A program made the translations under genes and the position numbers. Positions 10,925 to 22,990 of a DNA stretch of 64,000 nt are shown here, piece by piece; within the stretch, counting starts at the first letter, position 1, and each line of letters starts with the position of its first letter. Origin of the DNA: Apostichopus japonicus. Lineage: Eukaryota > Echinodermata > Holothuroidea > Aspidochirotida > Stichopodidae. Under the pieces are notes generated by a model. That model was not told the origin of the DNA and did no database searches. It was given only the letters and a program-made list of their open reading frames with translations. The stretch covers positions 10,951,001 through 11,015,000 of the forward strand of contig NC_092562.1 of NCBI RefSeq assembly GCF_037975245.1, read 5' to 3'.

Positions 10925-12640
10925 ACTCATATTCTAGCATAGACATTTATTATAGATCGCGGTGCTGCAGTATATACTCGTAGTGATTGCGCACACAGAT
11001 ATACAACTATAGTGCCCAATGCAAATTCTCGTTCCTTCGGCCTTATAGCAAATCAAGGAAAGTAAATTATTGGTGATACCGCATGAAACAATATGATCTG
11101 CGTAATATGAAAAGCAGTGTTTGGAGGAAATATTGTAGGCCTACCCTTGGTATATTTTTTTACAACTAAAACAAAATAAATACTTTTTAGTTTCATCTAG
11201 GAATTTTCCCTAAGTCACCACTAGAGTGCTATATTATGTGAAGTTATAGTTGCAAGAGAAAGAAAAAAAGAGAAAAAAAATTAAGATCTGCGCCTTGGAT
11301 TAATGAAAATAAAGATATTTAATTCTCCTCGCGATGAAAAAAAAACTAATGAAATAGAGGACGCCCATAAAATAAGAGTTATTCACAGCTTTTGGACGAC
11401 AGTAGTCTATGAGTATGACTATTAGAGGGCGCCTATCTTCTAAAGGTAAAGTCCCTTTGAAGGGCGCTCTACCTGAAAATAAACCAACACTTTCAGAAAG
11501 TATCGTTGAAACCAGTTTTGCCTATAGTAAGTATAATATCTTATCCAACATATAATTATTGCACTGTAAATAAGACAGATGTATTTTCTTTCTTGAAAAA
11601 AATTCCAACAATTTTTTTACTGGAGAACAAACTGCGACAACTTTATTGACAAAGTCAGTGGAAAGTCACATACGTTAGAGACAAGGGTAAAGGTTTCTGA
11701 CAAAGTTTAAAGTGGTTTTCTAGTTTCAAGTAGTACTCCGTTTTGGCAAAGAATGCCGGCTATATAACATTTCTCTGATCGCAAGTGAGGTCACTTACCG
11801 GTCAGACATTTTCGAAGGGGGTGGGTGGGGTGGGGGGGGGGGTTGAGATGGATTACGTACGTACCGTACCCTATCATCTTCAAGGAGCCCCATTTTCCGT
11901 GTAAATAATGATATTTCGTGTTCCCGGGATATTATTGAACTTACTGCGTCAAATGTTACAAAACAAACAAATATGTTTTTAAAATACAACATCGAAGACA
12001 TATATATAACCTGTCCAACCTTAATTTTACAAAACCTATCCGTCCCTCGCGGCAGTGTACAGTAAAAAATGGTACACATCTTCTGTAAGCGCACAAAAAC
12101 TTCTTGTGGACCCGACAGGTGATAAAATTGTATTCAATCTATGACGAACTTCACTCCCTCATCTCATCATTTTTTGGTCTGTCGAATCAGTGGCGTACAG
12201 ACATACACTTGTCACTTGAACTAGTTGGAGAAAAGTAAAAATTGTTTGGCATTTCGAACTTAAAGTAAGTAGGAAAAAACTCACTTCCGCCTAAAAGATT
12301 CATTACTATCGACAGGAGTGGTTAATACTCCCCTTCCCCGACGCGCCCACTCTCCGTGACTCCGCCGCCTCTAGTGCCAGCTGCAAATATGTACCGGTAA
12401 CATCAGTTTGTATCATTAGTTTCAATCTTAACTACATATACATTTTGGTTTGTGCATTTCAACTTTGTGATAAAGTAAGTCTGAGTCAAAGGCGAGAACA
12501 ATGCTCATAGTCGAATAAGAGCAATAAACATCGAGCAACGTCGACATTACTGCTAGCTAAGTATCGTAGATTACGCGCCGATAATTTGTTAATAGCGCCA
12601 CTATTTGGTGGCTACACGTCATTGTGCGTGTACAAAAATC
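10925..12640. other. Non-genic stretch
   Basis: No exon or RNA gene is seen. A G-run lies near 11830-11842. The rest is AT-rich unique-looking sequence. Confidence 0.45.
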
Positions 12641-12644
12641 AGTG

Positions 12645-12670
12645 TATATATATATATATATATACTAGGC

Positions 12671-12714
<44 letters not shown>

Positions 12715-12720
12715 GCCTAG
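12645..12720. repeat. TA microsatellite inside a 56-bp perfect palindrome
   Basis: 12665-12720 reads CTAGGCGTTTA, then TA repeats, then TAAACGCCTAG. It is a perfect palindrome that would extrude as a cruciform or fold as a hairpin. A further TA run precedes it (about 12645-12664). Confidence 0.85.
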
Positions 12721-12725
12721 ATGAT

Positions 12726-12970
12726 ACCTTAGGTGGACACCAAATGGTAAAAAAGCGACCTTAGGTCGACAGTGTACCTTAGGTCGACATTTCTGTGTCC
12801 ACCTAAGGTTTTTACTACCATTTTAAGAAACTTTTTTATTGTCGCAAATAGCTTTATAATGTTCTCCGTCCTCTAAAACGTTAATTTACAAGGTTTGGTG
12901 AGGTTCGGTTAGGGTTAGAAAAAATCGATTGAATTTAGTGTGTAAGTCAATGTAAATGTCGACCTAAGGT
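12726..12970. repeat. Cluster of five ACCTTAGGT palindromic motifs
   Basis: ACCTTAGGT or its complement ACCTAAGGT occurs at 12726, 12758, 12776, 12801 and 12962. The first and fourth form a 15-bp inverted pair (ACCTTAGGTGGACAC with GTGTCCACCTAAGGT). The second and third are direct copies of ACCTTAGGTCGAC. The cluster sits between TA microsatellites at 12645-12720 and 12986-13042. Confidence 0.7.
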
Positions 12971-12982
12971 ACCATTTAGCCG

Positions 12983-12985
<3 letters not shown>

Positions 12986-13042
<57 letters not shown>
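12986..13042. repeat. TA microsatellite
   Basis: An uninterrupted TA dinucleotide run of about 56 bp, just right of the last ACCTAAGGT motif. Confidence 0.9.
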
Positions 13043-13046
<4 letters not shown>

Positions 13047-13223
13047 CACTTTCAATAGCTTGACGTAGTTATCAAAGCATGAGTATAAAGTTCAACGAAA
13101 CACCAAAACAGTAGTTAAAACACTTTGGTAACAAAATGGATAGACATGTAGTTAAAGGGATTAGAATACTCCAGTGTACTATAAGACATGTGTATTTAAG
13201 TTATGTTTCGTTTTTCTTTCCCT

Positions 13224-13701
13224 TCAATATTTCAATGCATTCAGTACAATATTTTCAACATTTCCTACGAACGCCTGCTTAAATTTTGACGAAGATCGAG
13301 TAACTTTAGGACATCCACCGGTGATTATCTCAACCGGCGCTCTTTTGTGTGACTTCCGTACTTCGCTGATGTTACGTAATGTGATCGGAGAAATATTCAC
13401 GTTGTGGCTAACATCCATGTGAGTCAAACTTTTGGACATTATGCCTACCCACTCCCAAAGCTTTCTCGTCCATATAGAAACAAAAATTTACTTTCAGACT
13501 GCAAAGATTTTTACAGGACGAAATTGTTAGAACAATTCCACGACCGCGTAAGTCGTAACACCGTGTCAAGATTAGTTCCATTAATAGAGGGCAGTATTCC
13601 ACAATTACAGATAGCCCTCTGTCAGCCAAGCGCCAGTTGTCTGTCAAATCAAGTTTCCTCAGCTGAAGGAATCCATTCCGTAAGCTCGTCAGGCTACTAT
13701 C
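13224..13701 (-). pseudogene. F-box/LRR-type leucine-rich-repeat exon with one frameshift
   Basis: Read on the minus strand, a good acceptor (long T tract, then CATTCAACAG) leads in at 13701. The open frame then carries cysteine-containing LRRs: FLQLRKLDLTDNWRLADRGL, then VIVEYCPLLMELILTRCYDL, then SSCKNLCSLKVNFCFYMDEK. This spacing of about 26 residues is that of FBXL/AMN1-type LRRs. At the GGG of 13448-13450 the frame slips by one base. The next frame continues MSKSLTHMDVSHNVNISPIT, later EIITGGCPKVT, and stops at 13224-13226. Dropping one G would keep the LRR phase, so this is either a young pseudogene or a sequence error in a real terminal exon. I found no upstream exon in the window; the nearest sequence in that direction is MITE copy 2. 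Confidence 0.55.
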
Positions 13702-13719
13702 CTGTTGAATGAGAAGAAA

Positions 13720-14217
13720 AAAAAAACATGATTACTATCGAAAAGAGTCACCACGTGACCTGACAAATCATAAAAAGCGGCACTTTTCAGTGCCACACAT
13801 CACATTTTCTTACGCTTTCGCCATTTGATTTCTTTTAGTGCATGTTATTTCAGATTAACCCATGTATATGTTTCAAGCGAACTTAACAAAATGTGTATTC
13901 TTTGCATTTTACAACAACAGCCCAATATCTTGTTTGAAAAACAAAAGATCAAACGACAGTTAGAGCCCGGCAAAGGAAAGATAAAAATAAAAGATAAATG
14001 CGGGAATTTCGTAAAGTATTGTGCAAGGTTGATCTAGACAATGGGCTAACATCCGAAATGGGCACCCCCTGTGCCCCCAACATTTTCCATACGAATTGAC
14101 GTACTTTATCAAGAAATCAAAGTGATTAAGTCTTCAAACCAGAATATTCTCTTCGTTGCCGTATGTCATACTTCCTCTCTTGTTAGGAGATTAATGACTG
14201 AGGTCGACATGAACCCC
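13720..14217. other. Non-genic stretch
   Basis: No further LRR exon is visible on the minus strand here, nor any other exon. Confidence 0.4.
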
Positions 14218-15161
14218 CTCCCGCCCGCGAAATTATTTTTCCCACTTCAACGCGGCCACATGGGCGTGGCTTATGAAATACGTCACAGGCCGGCAAGTTT
14301 GTGACTTCGACTTCGAGCTCTTACGCATAGCTCTTTAATAATATACTCAGCTAATATACTCAGGCCTAATATACTCAGGCCTAATATACTCAGGCCTAAG
14401 ACATGACTTCATGAGTTCCATGATGATGTGCGACTGCTCCTCCCAGTCAATCGGGTCTTATGGAGCTCTTGAGGTAAATTCCATCACAAAATCAAACTGT
14501 GTTTGTTTATTAGATGAGTTATGAACCTCCCGTGTCTGGAAAAGTTTGGAAAAGAACCTCCCGTGACAGCAGGGTCTGGAAAAGTTATAAATGAACCTCC
14601 CGTGGTATTGATTATTACACTTCATATTACACCAGGTAGGCCCACTGACCTTTCAATGCTAAAAACCTACAAAGATACATGTATTGTATTGTATTGTGCC
14701 CCATATTGTTTTATCCATCATTCTAAATTATTTGTTCATTTATAAATGAACCCCCTTTTAAACGGCAGTAAGGAGCCTGCGTGCTTTCATCATTAGTTTA
14801 CGTACGCTACTGGGTATTGTTACTGACTTGAAATATTCTACCCATTTTATAAAACAGTTGTCACTTGCGTCTGTATTAACTATAACCAGGGAGCTGTTAC
14901 TGTTAGAGTAGCAGCTCCCTGCTATAACTATGCCTAAATAGCAATGTCTCTCTGTACTATACTATTTATTATACTGGTACGTGTACTAGAATCCCTGACA
15001 TGTAACTTAATTGAGAACTTTCAGCACCCAAACAAACACCCGAGAGATATCACTGCATAGTCTGTGACGTAGACCAATAAGCCGTAACAACGACCGATAG
15101 TCCACGCCCATTATGCTAATGTGGCCGCGTCGAAGTGGGAAAATAATTTCGCCTCCCGCCC
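14218..15161. mobile_element. Mutator-like MITE copy 2 with 9-bp target duplication
   Basis: The element 14227-15152 (926 bp) is nearly identical to 10006-10915 and in the same orientation. Its own target duplication, CTCCCGCCC, lies at 14218-14226 and 15153-15161, which proves an independent insertion and not a segmental copy. Compared with copy 1 it has one extra 15-bp TATACTCAGGCCTAA unit and one extra TGTAT-type pentamer. It contains no transposase. Confidence 0.82.
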
Positions 15162-16442
15162 TCCCCCACTCCCACTGTACTGACCGTACACAAAGAACAC
15201 GAGAACTTTATATCAACAACAGAATGTTACGATGCCATTTAATCGACGTCATAATAACAAAATGGAAGTTTTGATGAATCATTAGTGTCAGGGAAACATT
15301 AATGTTGGCCTAGTATACGAATATCTTGATAATAACTTAACATGCAGATATATATTGAAACATTCATTAAAGTAGGGCAACTGTTCACAGAGGTCATTAA
15401 GTAGAATACAAGTGCGTCATATCACTCATTGTCTAGGCTTGATCAGTCGTCTTTGAATGTCGTCTCACAGATTCAAAAACATAAACCCAAAACATAAACC
15501 CAAGCCATCTGGTTCACCAGCCTGTGTCAGAGAATGCCTCGTGTCAGTCGTATGAGGCATGTTTTACGCTTCTGGCATTGACCTTTACCCTGTATTGCTC
15601 GATCATTTCTCTGAAGATGCAAACGCCTCTTATTTTACCAACATTGATTCTCCCCTCAACACCCCACTCCATCCACAACCCCCTGCCCAACCCTCCTCTG
15701 ATTCCTCCCTCAACGCCCCATGGCACTTATGATCCCCACCCCCTCCCAACCCTCCTATAGCTACATTGTGAGTTTCCGGTGACATTAACTTATATGCCAG
15801 AAATGCAGGTTATACGGTACCGTGGAAGAGAATTACCCCCCCCCCCCTCCCCCATGGACAACTTAGCGTATGTGACCTTACCAAAATAGATAACAGGAAC
15901 TTTGCCGACTTGTTTTGTCAGTAACATTTGCCACAGCTATTATACAAACTTCCTAGAAAACCTCAGTTAATGAAAACGTGAACGCCCCTTTATTGTAATG
16001 AATATAATACTTCGTGGATGACTGCAATGGTTTGATGGTTTCACCCTTGTATGATTCTGGAGGGGACAAAAGCAAATTGAAAACGTATAAAGGTAATAAA
16101 TGCTATCTGTTTCCGACTATTTCCTGTTCGTGTGTTATTGTGGTACATAAGCAGAGATCAACTGAGAAAAAATGAGACCACAAATGACCACAAATTGGAT
16201 TTAAAACTTTGTGCAGGAAATTCCCCAGGCTTTCCCAAAATGACACGTGATGCTAAGTTGAGCGTGTGAATCATTTTTTTAACTGAAGATTAAGTCCTAT
16301 TATTTATTACTTTGTGTGAATGTGTGTTGTTGTGGTACTAGCTTTTGTTGTTGGTTATACGTAACAGTACCTATATGTGGCTTTGAGCCAATCGTACATG
16401 CATCTGTTAGTACAAACAGGCATGCCAAATCTCCCGGTTACA
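15162..16442. other. Non-genic stretch with C-rich blocks
   Basis: No gene is seen. A C-rich imperfect duplication (CCCTCAACGCCCCA units) lies at about 15650-15760, and a C-run at about 15836-15847. Confidence 0.45.
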
Positions 16443-16650
16443 GGGGCGTCGGAAACTATTTGGGATTGGTACGGCAGATCAGAGTGTGGCCATCTACCAC
16501 AATTATCGAGGGACGTTTGGTAGGTCAAAGTACGCTACGCGCCACCATGGTTGGTGCGTAGCGTTAATGGAGATAAATTTTGAAAAAATGCCTCCCCAGA
16601 TTGCAGGAAATGGCACTTCCCAAGCTTGAAAACAAGACCCCTGCCATGCC
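16443..16650 (+). repeat. Dispersed repeat family A, copy 3
   Basis: The most diverged copy: GGGGCGTCGG start, ACGCGCCACCATGGTTGG core, then CAGGAAATGGCACTTCCCAA. Same orientation as the other three copies. Confidence 0.5.
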
Positions 16651-18904
16651 AGAGTAGTCATATTTAGCCTACTTGCTTGTTTCATTTTGGTTCTTTATGT
16701 TTTGCCTTTTTTTTCTTAGTCCTACTTTCTTTCTTTGTTTTTGCGCCGTGAATATTGGTCCGGCGTTCGCCGGACCTGCCGTACCCACTGACGCTCCTGG
16801 GTCATACACGAGTACAACCGGTTATATACGAGTCTCCGTGTTTCAAAAACAAAATTTGATTTCTAATTGCTTTTCTTTACTGAAATCAGAAATGTTACTT
16901 TTCATATCACGTTTCAGTTAGAATTTGTCCAAATTTCAGTTCACCCTATTTTCTCCAACCTACCGAATTTTGTGGGATGGCAAATTGTAAATTTCAGTAT
17001 CATATGTGCATGTGAAAGACTAGTTGGGTCTGCTTAAATCTTTGTCAATCTGTGTTTGTTTTTGTTCACATCTGCAGTTTGTTTGTCTGAATAATTAAGA
17101 TGATGATATGCACCAAAATATGCAACAGCTGATTAATTGGAGTAGCTTGATGGGGTATACGGGGAGGGTTAGCATTCAAGAGGAATGAGGGGGGGGGGGA
17201 GGGGGGAGTGTGTCGCGCTTTCCCCCTTTCCTTACCCTTACCTACATAGTGTCCGTTCAGTATAACTCTTATCTCTTAGGCACAACTAAACACGTAGAGA
17301 AAGAAAACTCAAAATAAAATAATGAAGGATGTGAAGTTGAACAAAAATATATTGAAAGCTTCATACTGCTTCACATATTTTTTTTTTTTTATTGTAAAAG
17401 GGTTACAATTCCATATCCATGCAAAAAGCGTTTTGGGGGCATGCAGTTTGCAAAAAAAATGGTTAATGAGCATCCATAATATTTCCCATATATTTTATTA
17501 GTAGAACTCTGCTGAATTGAATGCCAAATTTACAGATATCATAAGCTTGTATGTACTAATCTTATATACTTCTACTTTGTTTGATATTAAATGCTATATC
17601 TCTGAATCCATATATTTTTCTCATCTTTATGCTACATCAAATCCAACCAAAATAAATAAATCAAAAACTCCCAAAAAGTTTCCAATTTTTTTTTTAAAAT
17701 TCCTTTCAAGAATATTGACTTCTTCTAGTTTCTTTTCAACAAGTTATTTTGTTCCCCAGCATACTTTTGAGAAATGCAAACGTGTTTCATACATTCACAG
17801 CCAAGATTAAAAATGCCTTCACAGAACAGGACCAACACATTACAATAGAAAGTGTTTGACCTTCCTTAACAATTTGACTAGGCTGAGCAACATTAATACC
17901 AGTTCATGTAGCTGCAGTTATAGCTTCAAAAATGCTAGGACTCCCTCCCTCCCTCCCCCACCCTTAAACTTCTTGATGATCCAAGTTTGGCTAGGGTATA
18001 ACCAAATGCTAAATATAAATGAATGCCCACTGGTTGAATTTCAAAACAAAAGAAAAATGATACAATGCTTGTATTTCAAAGCACACATTCAGTCACATCT
18101 TAAATTTCATAACCATATTCTAGTCAAAACAGTCCAAAACAAAAAAACGTTTATACCTCCATGAACACAAACTTTTAAAATCATGAATAAAAAAAAACAG
18201 CCAAAATTCATTTCCAAAACTAACTTCTTTCACAGTTGAATCATCTTGGAATGAAATTCATAGTGAAACCAATGGCAAAAAATGCCAAATTATTTTGGAA
18301 ATTTGAAGGAAAAATCAACAAAAGAAGGTATTACAGGTTAATGATATGCACCAAAACCAAATTGCAGCACCAGTATTGTCATGGTTCAGTTCAAAGCCCA
18401 TCTGATACAGTACTTTATTGTTTAACAGGTACTGGACACAAATTGCCAATTTTCTCAAGGTGAAACAACTCATTAATATGCATAAACACAACCACCAAAA
18501 TAGGTGAAACATTGATCATGACCTCCATTAAATGACATAAGGATTCTTGCAACTCATTATACAATTGAATGTGTTTGTAGCAAATCTTGTCGTAAGGACC
18601 AGGAATTCTATTATTCCTTGACAGGTTGTACTGCTTTCCAACACAATGGAGACAAGTTTTATAATACAAGCACCACCATCCCTCCCTCCCAACCGCCCCC
18701 CCACCTCCCTTGTCAACAGTTCCCTGGAGGTTGAAACTCAGACAGCACCATAAAAGTTTGCCACATTGGTACAGTTAACAATTCATCCCCTTCAAATCAG
18801 TCTCATCACCAAGGAAAAGTTCACTCTTTGAGAGTTCAAAATGAAAATTCACATTTTATGCAGATCTAATCCAAGATGTTGTGCCTTATCGAAGGAAACA
18901 TCAT
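16651..18904. other. Non-genic, AT-rich stretch
   Basis: No exon is seen. A 20-bp GC hairpin (GGTCCGGCG TT CGCCGGACC) lies at 16757-16776, and a G-run near 17189-17198. The sequence becomes A-rich toward 18 kb. Confidence 0.4.
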
Positions 18905-19440
18905 TTATTACAGTTACATAACACAGAGCATCTATTGATCCTTTTCTACCCAACAGATGAAACAGTATTTGTAACATGTACAGTAGATTTTATTACATAA
19001 TACAAAGCAACCATTGATCCTTTTCTACCTAACAGATGAAACAGTATTTGTAACATGTACAGTAGATATTATTACATAACACAGAGCAACTATCGATCCA
19101 TTTCTACCCAACAGATGAAACAGTATTTGTAACATGTACAGTAGTTATTATTACATAACACAGAGCAACCATCGATCCTTATCTACCCAACAGATGAAAC
19201 AGTATTTGTAACATGTACAGTAGTTATTATTACATAACACAGAGCAACCATCGATCCTTATCTACCCAACAGATGAAACAGTATTTATAACATGTACAGT
19301 AGATTTTATTACATAATACAAAGCAACCATTGATCCTTTTCTACCCAACAGATGAAACAGTATTTGTAACATGTACAGTAGATTTTATTACATAACACAT
19401 GGTATCCATTGATCTATTTTGTGCCTTACAGAGGAAACAT
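18905..19440. repeat. 79-bp minisatellite, about 6.5 copies
   Basis: Full units begin TTATTACATAA at 18990, 19069, 19148, 19227 and 19306, exactly 79 bp apart, with diverged partial units at each end. Each unit contains CAACAGATGAAACAGTATTT and AACATGTACAGTAG. It lies about 3.3 kb beyond the stop codon of the DNAJB gene on that gene's 3' side. Confidence 0.9.
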
Positions 19441-22167
19441 CATTTATTACACAATACTAGTATTACACAAATACAGTATTACACAATATCGAACACAACT
19501 TGATCCTCTAACAACCTCGCAGAGATAACATACATTTTGAGGTCACCTTTGCCTTCAGAGACGTCCTTCACTATGAATATGTCTCACAGGTTTGTGTGGA
19601 ACTCTTGGACCCTGATCTATAGAAGTCAAAGTTGCATTAAAAACTAAAGACTTGACTTGGACACACATGTTGACCTATATCTGGTGTAGATGGGGCTAAG
19701 GGGTCTATGTAACCTTGTATCCATACAGGTGCATCATATTGTGAGGTAGTCTATTCCTATGATACTCTAACGTGTTGACATGTATGATAAGTAGCTTCAT
19801 TTGTGATATCACAGATAATAACACCATGTACTCAGACACAAACACACCCTAAAATAGGAGGCAGTCCTTCATGTGTTGACATGTTCCCAAGGAAGCTTCA
19901 TTTGAGATATCACAGATAATAACACAATGTATTCATAGAGACAACAACACTCGAAAATAGGAGGCCTTAGTTCATACAAACAAGTTACAAAGATGGGAAT
20001 TAGACAAATATGTCTCTTTAAGTATCCTGTTTTTGTTTTTGTTTTTTTTGGCTATTTATTAGACTTTCTCATAGAAATTTGGCAATTTTAGCAACTACTC
20101 CTGTAAAGAAATCTATCAAAGCATTAGACTAAAATATCTGTTGCACTTTTATCCCCAACAAGAAACTTCATTGCCACATAAAAACATATTCATTTTAATA
20201 GAAAATCTTAATCAAATAGGAAGGAAGACAAAAAAAAAAAACGATTCTGATTTCAAATATCCATTCCAGTAATAATGAGTAAGTAATAATCAATTTAGTA
20301 ACAATTTAGTAACATTAGTCTTTGAAAATTCCTCAAAGTAATATTAAAATTGTTCAAAGTATTTTCAAATTTTATCAGTCACCTATTAAATATACAAGAA
20401 ACTTGCCGTTTAAATCAATATAATATCCTCAACACTACAATAGAGGTTTATTTTGAAATAAAAGTATTAGCTCATACTAGTATATATGTAGTGAGATATC
20501 CTCTCACACACTCTCTATACCCACATACTCTCGACAACTTCTCTGTTCACCTTTTCCGTTCCTATTATATGCAATATAATATACAGGAGTCGGGTTGAGT
20601 AAACTAACTGAAAGATTTATGCTCGGTTTTTACATAATGCCGAGAGTCTTACGTAGTCATCTATTCATCCAAGGTGCGTAGTTATAGTACAGCTGTTTTT
20701 CAGCTATTGCTATTCACTGAAAAATACCAAAGTTAAGCACCAATCATAAATCAGTACTTTAGCCAAGAATGTGTTAGAGACTTCGAAGTCGTATTTCCCA
20801 TATGCACAGTGGATATCAACGGTTATAAGAGCACTCTGTTACAACGTACCTTACTGTGTGCCACCCTTGTGCTCATGCCAGGTGCCAGTTCTGAATGACG
20901 CACAAACAGCATATTTAACATTTACCACACGGCACTGTTTTCTGATGATTTAATGAAACAAGTTTGACGATTACCAAACTATGGGTGAATACTCCAAGGA
21001 GAGGGAGGGGACACCCCAATCCCTTAGACCCCTCCCAGGACGTGGATCACCTCAAAATTGGGGACTCTGGTCAGGATATAGCGACTCATTTAAAAAATTT
21101 AACCAACATATTTACACAAAGTTTATACATGTTTTTATTAAAGGACATACATGAATAAATAATATGAAATTGGCAATAATATTTTCCCCCAACCAAAATG
21201 AAAATACCTCCCTTTTCAAATAATGAATGATAACGACAAAGTAATATAATAACCAATTTTTTCGATTCCAGGTTGATGTGGTCTTGAAAAGTCAGATCCC
21301 GAGAGGTCAAAGTAAACCATAGTAAACCTTTGACCAGATATATATTACCAAGTTATCCTAGAAGTGATCTGCACACGTTACTGAGATGCACTTCAAATTT
21401 TGAGTCATTCCAACAAGTTTTCAAACAAACTAACAATTCCTGAAAACCTTTATGAGAAAGTTCTTATCTGGAGAATTTACCGCTTCAGATAATTACTCAA
21501 GAGTAAGAATGAAGACAAATAGAGAGAATTAGACCAACAAATTGTCTGAGTGAGGAAAAATTGCTCTGAGGAGTGACTGTAAACATTGCTTGCTATAAAT
21601 TAGAATATTGGTGACCATTACTAGCCTTACCAGCAGTTTTGAATGGAGAAATTACTGATCGGAGACCTTTAAAATTACCATGACAACAAAACTACTATAG
21701 CCTGCTTTAATTGATACAATCCTAAATGGCACCACAAGAAAGGCAATCTCAATATTCTTTCTGAAAATGAGATTTAGAGTTTATTTGGTCTGTCACCTTA
21801 ACTAGTCGCTTCTCCTCAGACATTTCTATTAAGTTATTCAGGTTTTCTTCTAGATTTTCTAGAAAATTGATACTTCCCCCCCCCCCCCCCCGGCAAAGAA
21901 TCTCATACTTATTTAACCAAGTGCAATTTAGACAAGGCAGGCAAAGAATTTCTAGAAATTTCTTAGTAACCAAATCAAACTTAGACAAACCAGTTGAATG
22001 AGATGGAGATAAATATTGCCAGTAACTATGGCAACAATTATCAAAGACCTTTATACACAATGAGCACTTGAAATACTGTAAAGCATTTATTATCAAATAG
22101 AGAACAATTTGTGAAATCAAAAGCAATCTTAACAAAGGTCATCTTGAGACATTCACAGTACGCATGC
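19441..22167. other. Non-genic region downstream of the DNAJB gene
   Basis: No coding exon is seen. Two diverged ~110-bp copies of a block with GATATCACAGATAATAACAC lie at 19795-19960. A 16-C run lies at 21876-21891. Reverse-strand AATAAA words (for example 22086-22091) could serve the DNAJB transcript, but cannot be ranked by sequence alone. Confidence 0.4.
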
Positions 22168-22440
22168 ATTATTAAATCATGAATAATCAATTTGTAGTAT
22201 CATGAACAATTACCTGGCATTATGAATAATCATGCCCAGTATACATTTATCCTGAATAATCATGTAGCGTTATGAATAATCATGCCCAGTATACATTCAT
22301 GAATAATCATTAAGCGTTATGAATAATCATGCACAGTATTCTGTACATGCATGCATTGTTTTCCATTCAATCTTGATTAATCATGTTGTTTTATCATGAA
22401 TATTTATCATGAATAATTTATGTTGTTTCATCATGAAGTT
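22168..22440. repeat. TGAATAATCAT repeat cluster
   Basis: ATGAATAATCA or TGAATAATCAT recurs at about 22179, 22222, 22253, 22272, 22299 and 22319, partly within a ~50-bp unit that includes CATGCCCAGTATACATT. The word is nearly palindromic (ATGA..TCAT). Confidence 0.6.
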
Positions 22441-22759
22441 ATGCTGCATTTACAAGAAAAAGTCAGTCCGTAATGGTTCGGACAACACCGATGCACAGCT
22501 GGAAAGGCCTTAGTCCTTTCAGGAAGCAGTGTGAAGCTACTGTATTATGGCGGTTTAGGTGGACCTCTCGAACTGCCTTACCAGGGGACATGCCTGGTAC
22601 TGGGAACTTGATGTAGGATCCACAGAGAACTGGCATACGTCATTAACGAGGACACAAGCCCACACATCTCGCTGATGATTCTTTCAATCCATTTAATCTT
22701 TTGTTTTTATACTTGATGATGACGACCCATCATCACAAACATTATCTCAAATTATCTCT

Positions 22760-22990
22760 TTATCTCGGTAGAGTGTCACCGATGACTTCCTTTTGACTTT
22801 TGGAGAGATGTTCGGGGAAGTTAATGTCAAAACTGATGAGCAAATCTCCTCTCTGCGAAGTTTTCTTCGGATGCGGTAGACCTTCCTTTGGTATTCTCTT
22901 CTTGCTGTTTGGTTTGATGACATCGTTAGACGGTACCGCGATTGTTCTTCCGTCGATGGTGGGGACGTGAAGGACTGTACCGCAAAGGGC
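22760..22990 (-). CDS. DNAJB1/4: DNAJB coding exon 2 (terminal)
   Basis: Begins after the acceptor CCACGCAG (minus strand), phase 0, with [16 protein letters not shown]. It contains [14 protein letters not shown] and ends GDTLPR-stop at 22760-22762. It encodes the end of the second client-binding domain and the dimerisation tail. An ATTAAA word (minus strand, 22692-22697) lies about 65 bp past the stop. Confidence 0.95.
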   Translation of the reverse strand, partial: ALCGTVLHVPTIDGRTIAVPSNDVIKPNSKKRIPKEGLPHPKKTSQRGDLLISFDINFPEHLSKSQKEVIGDTLPR

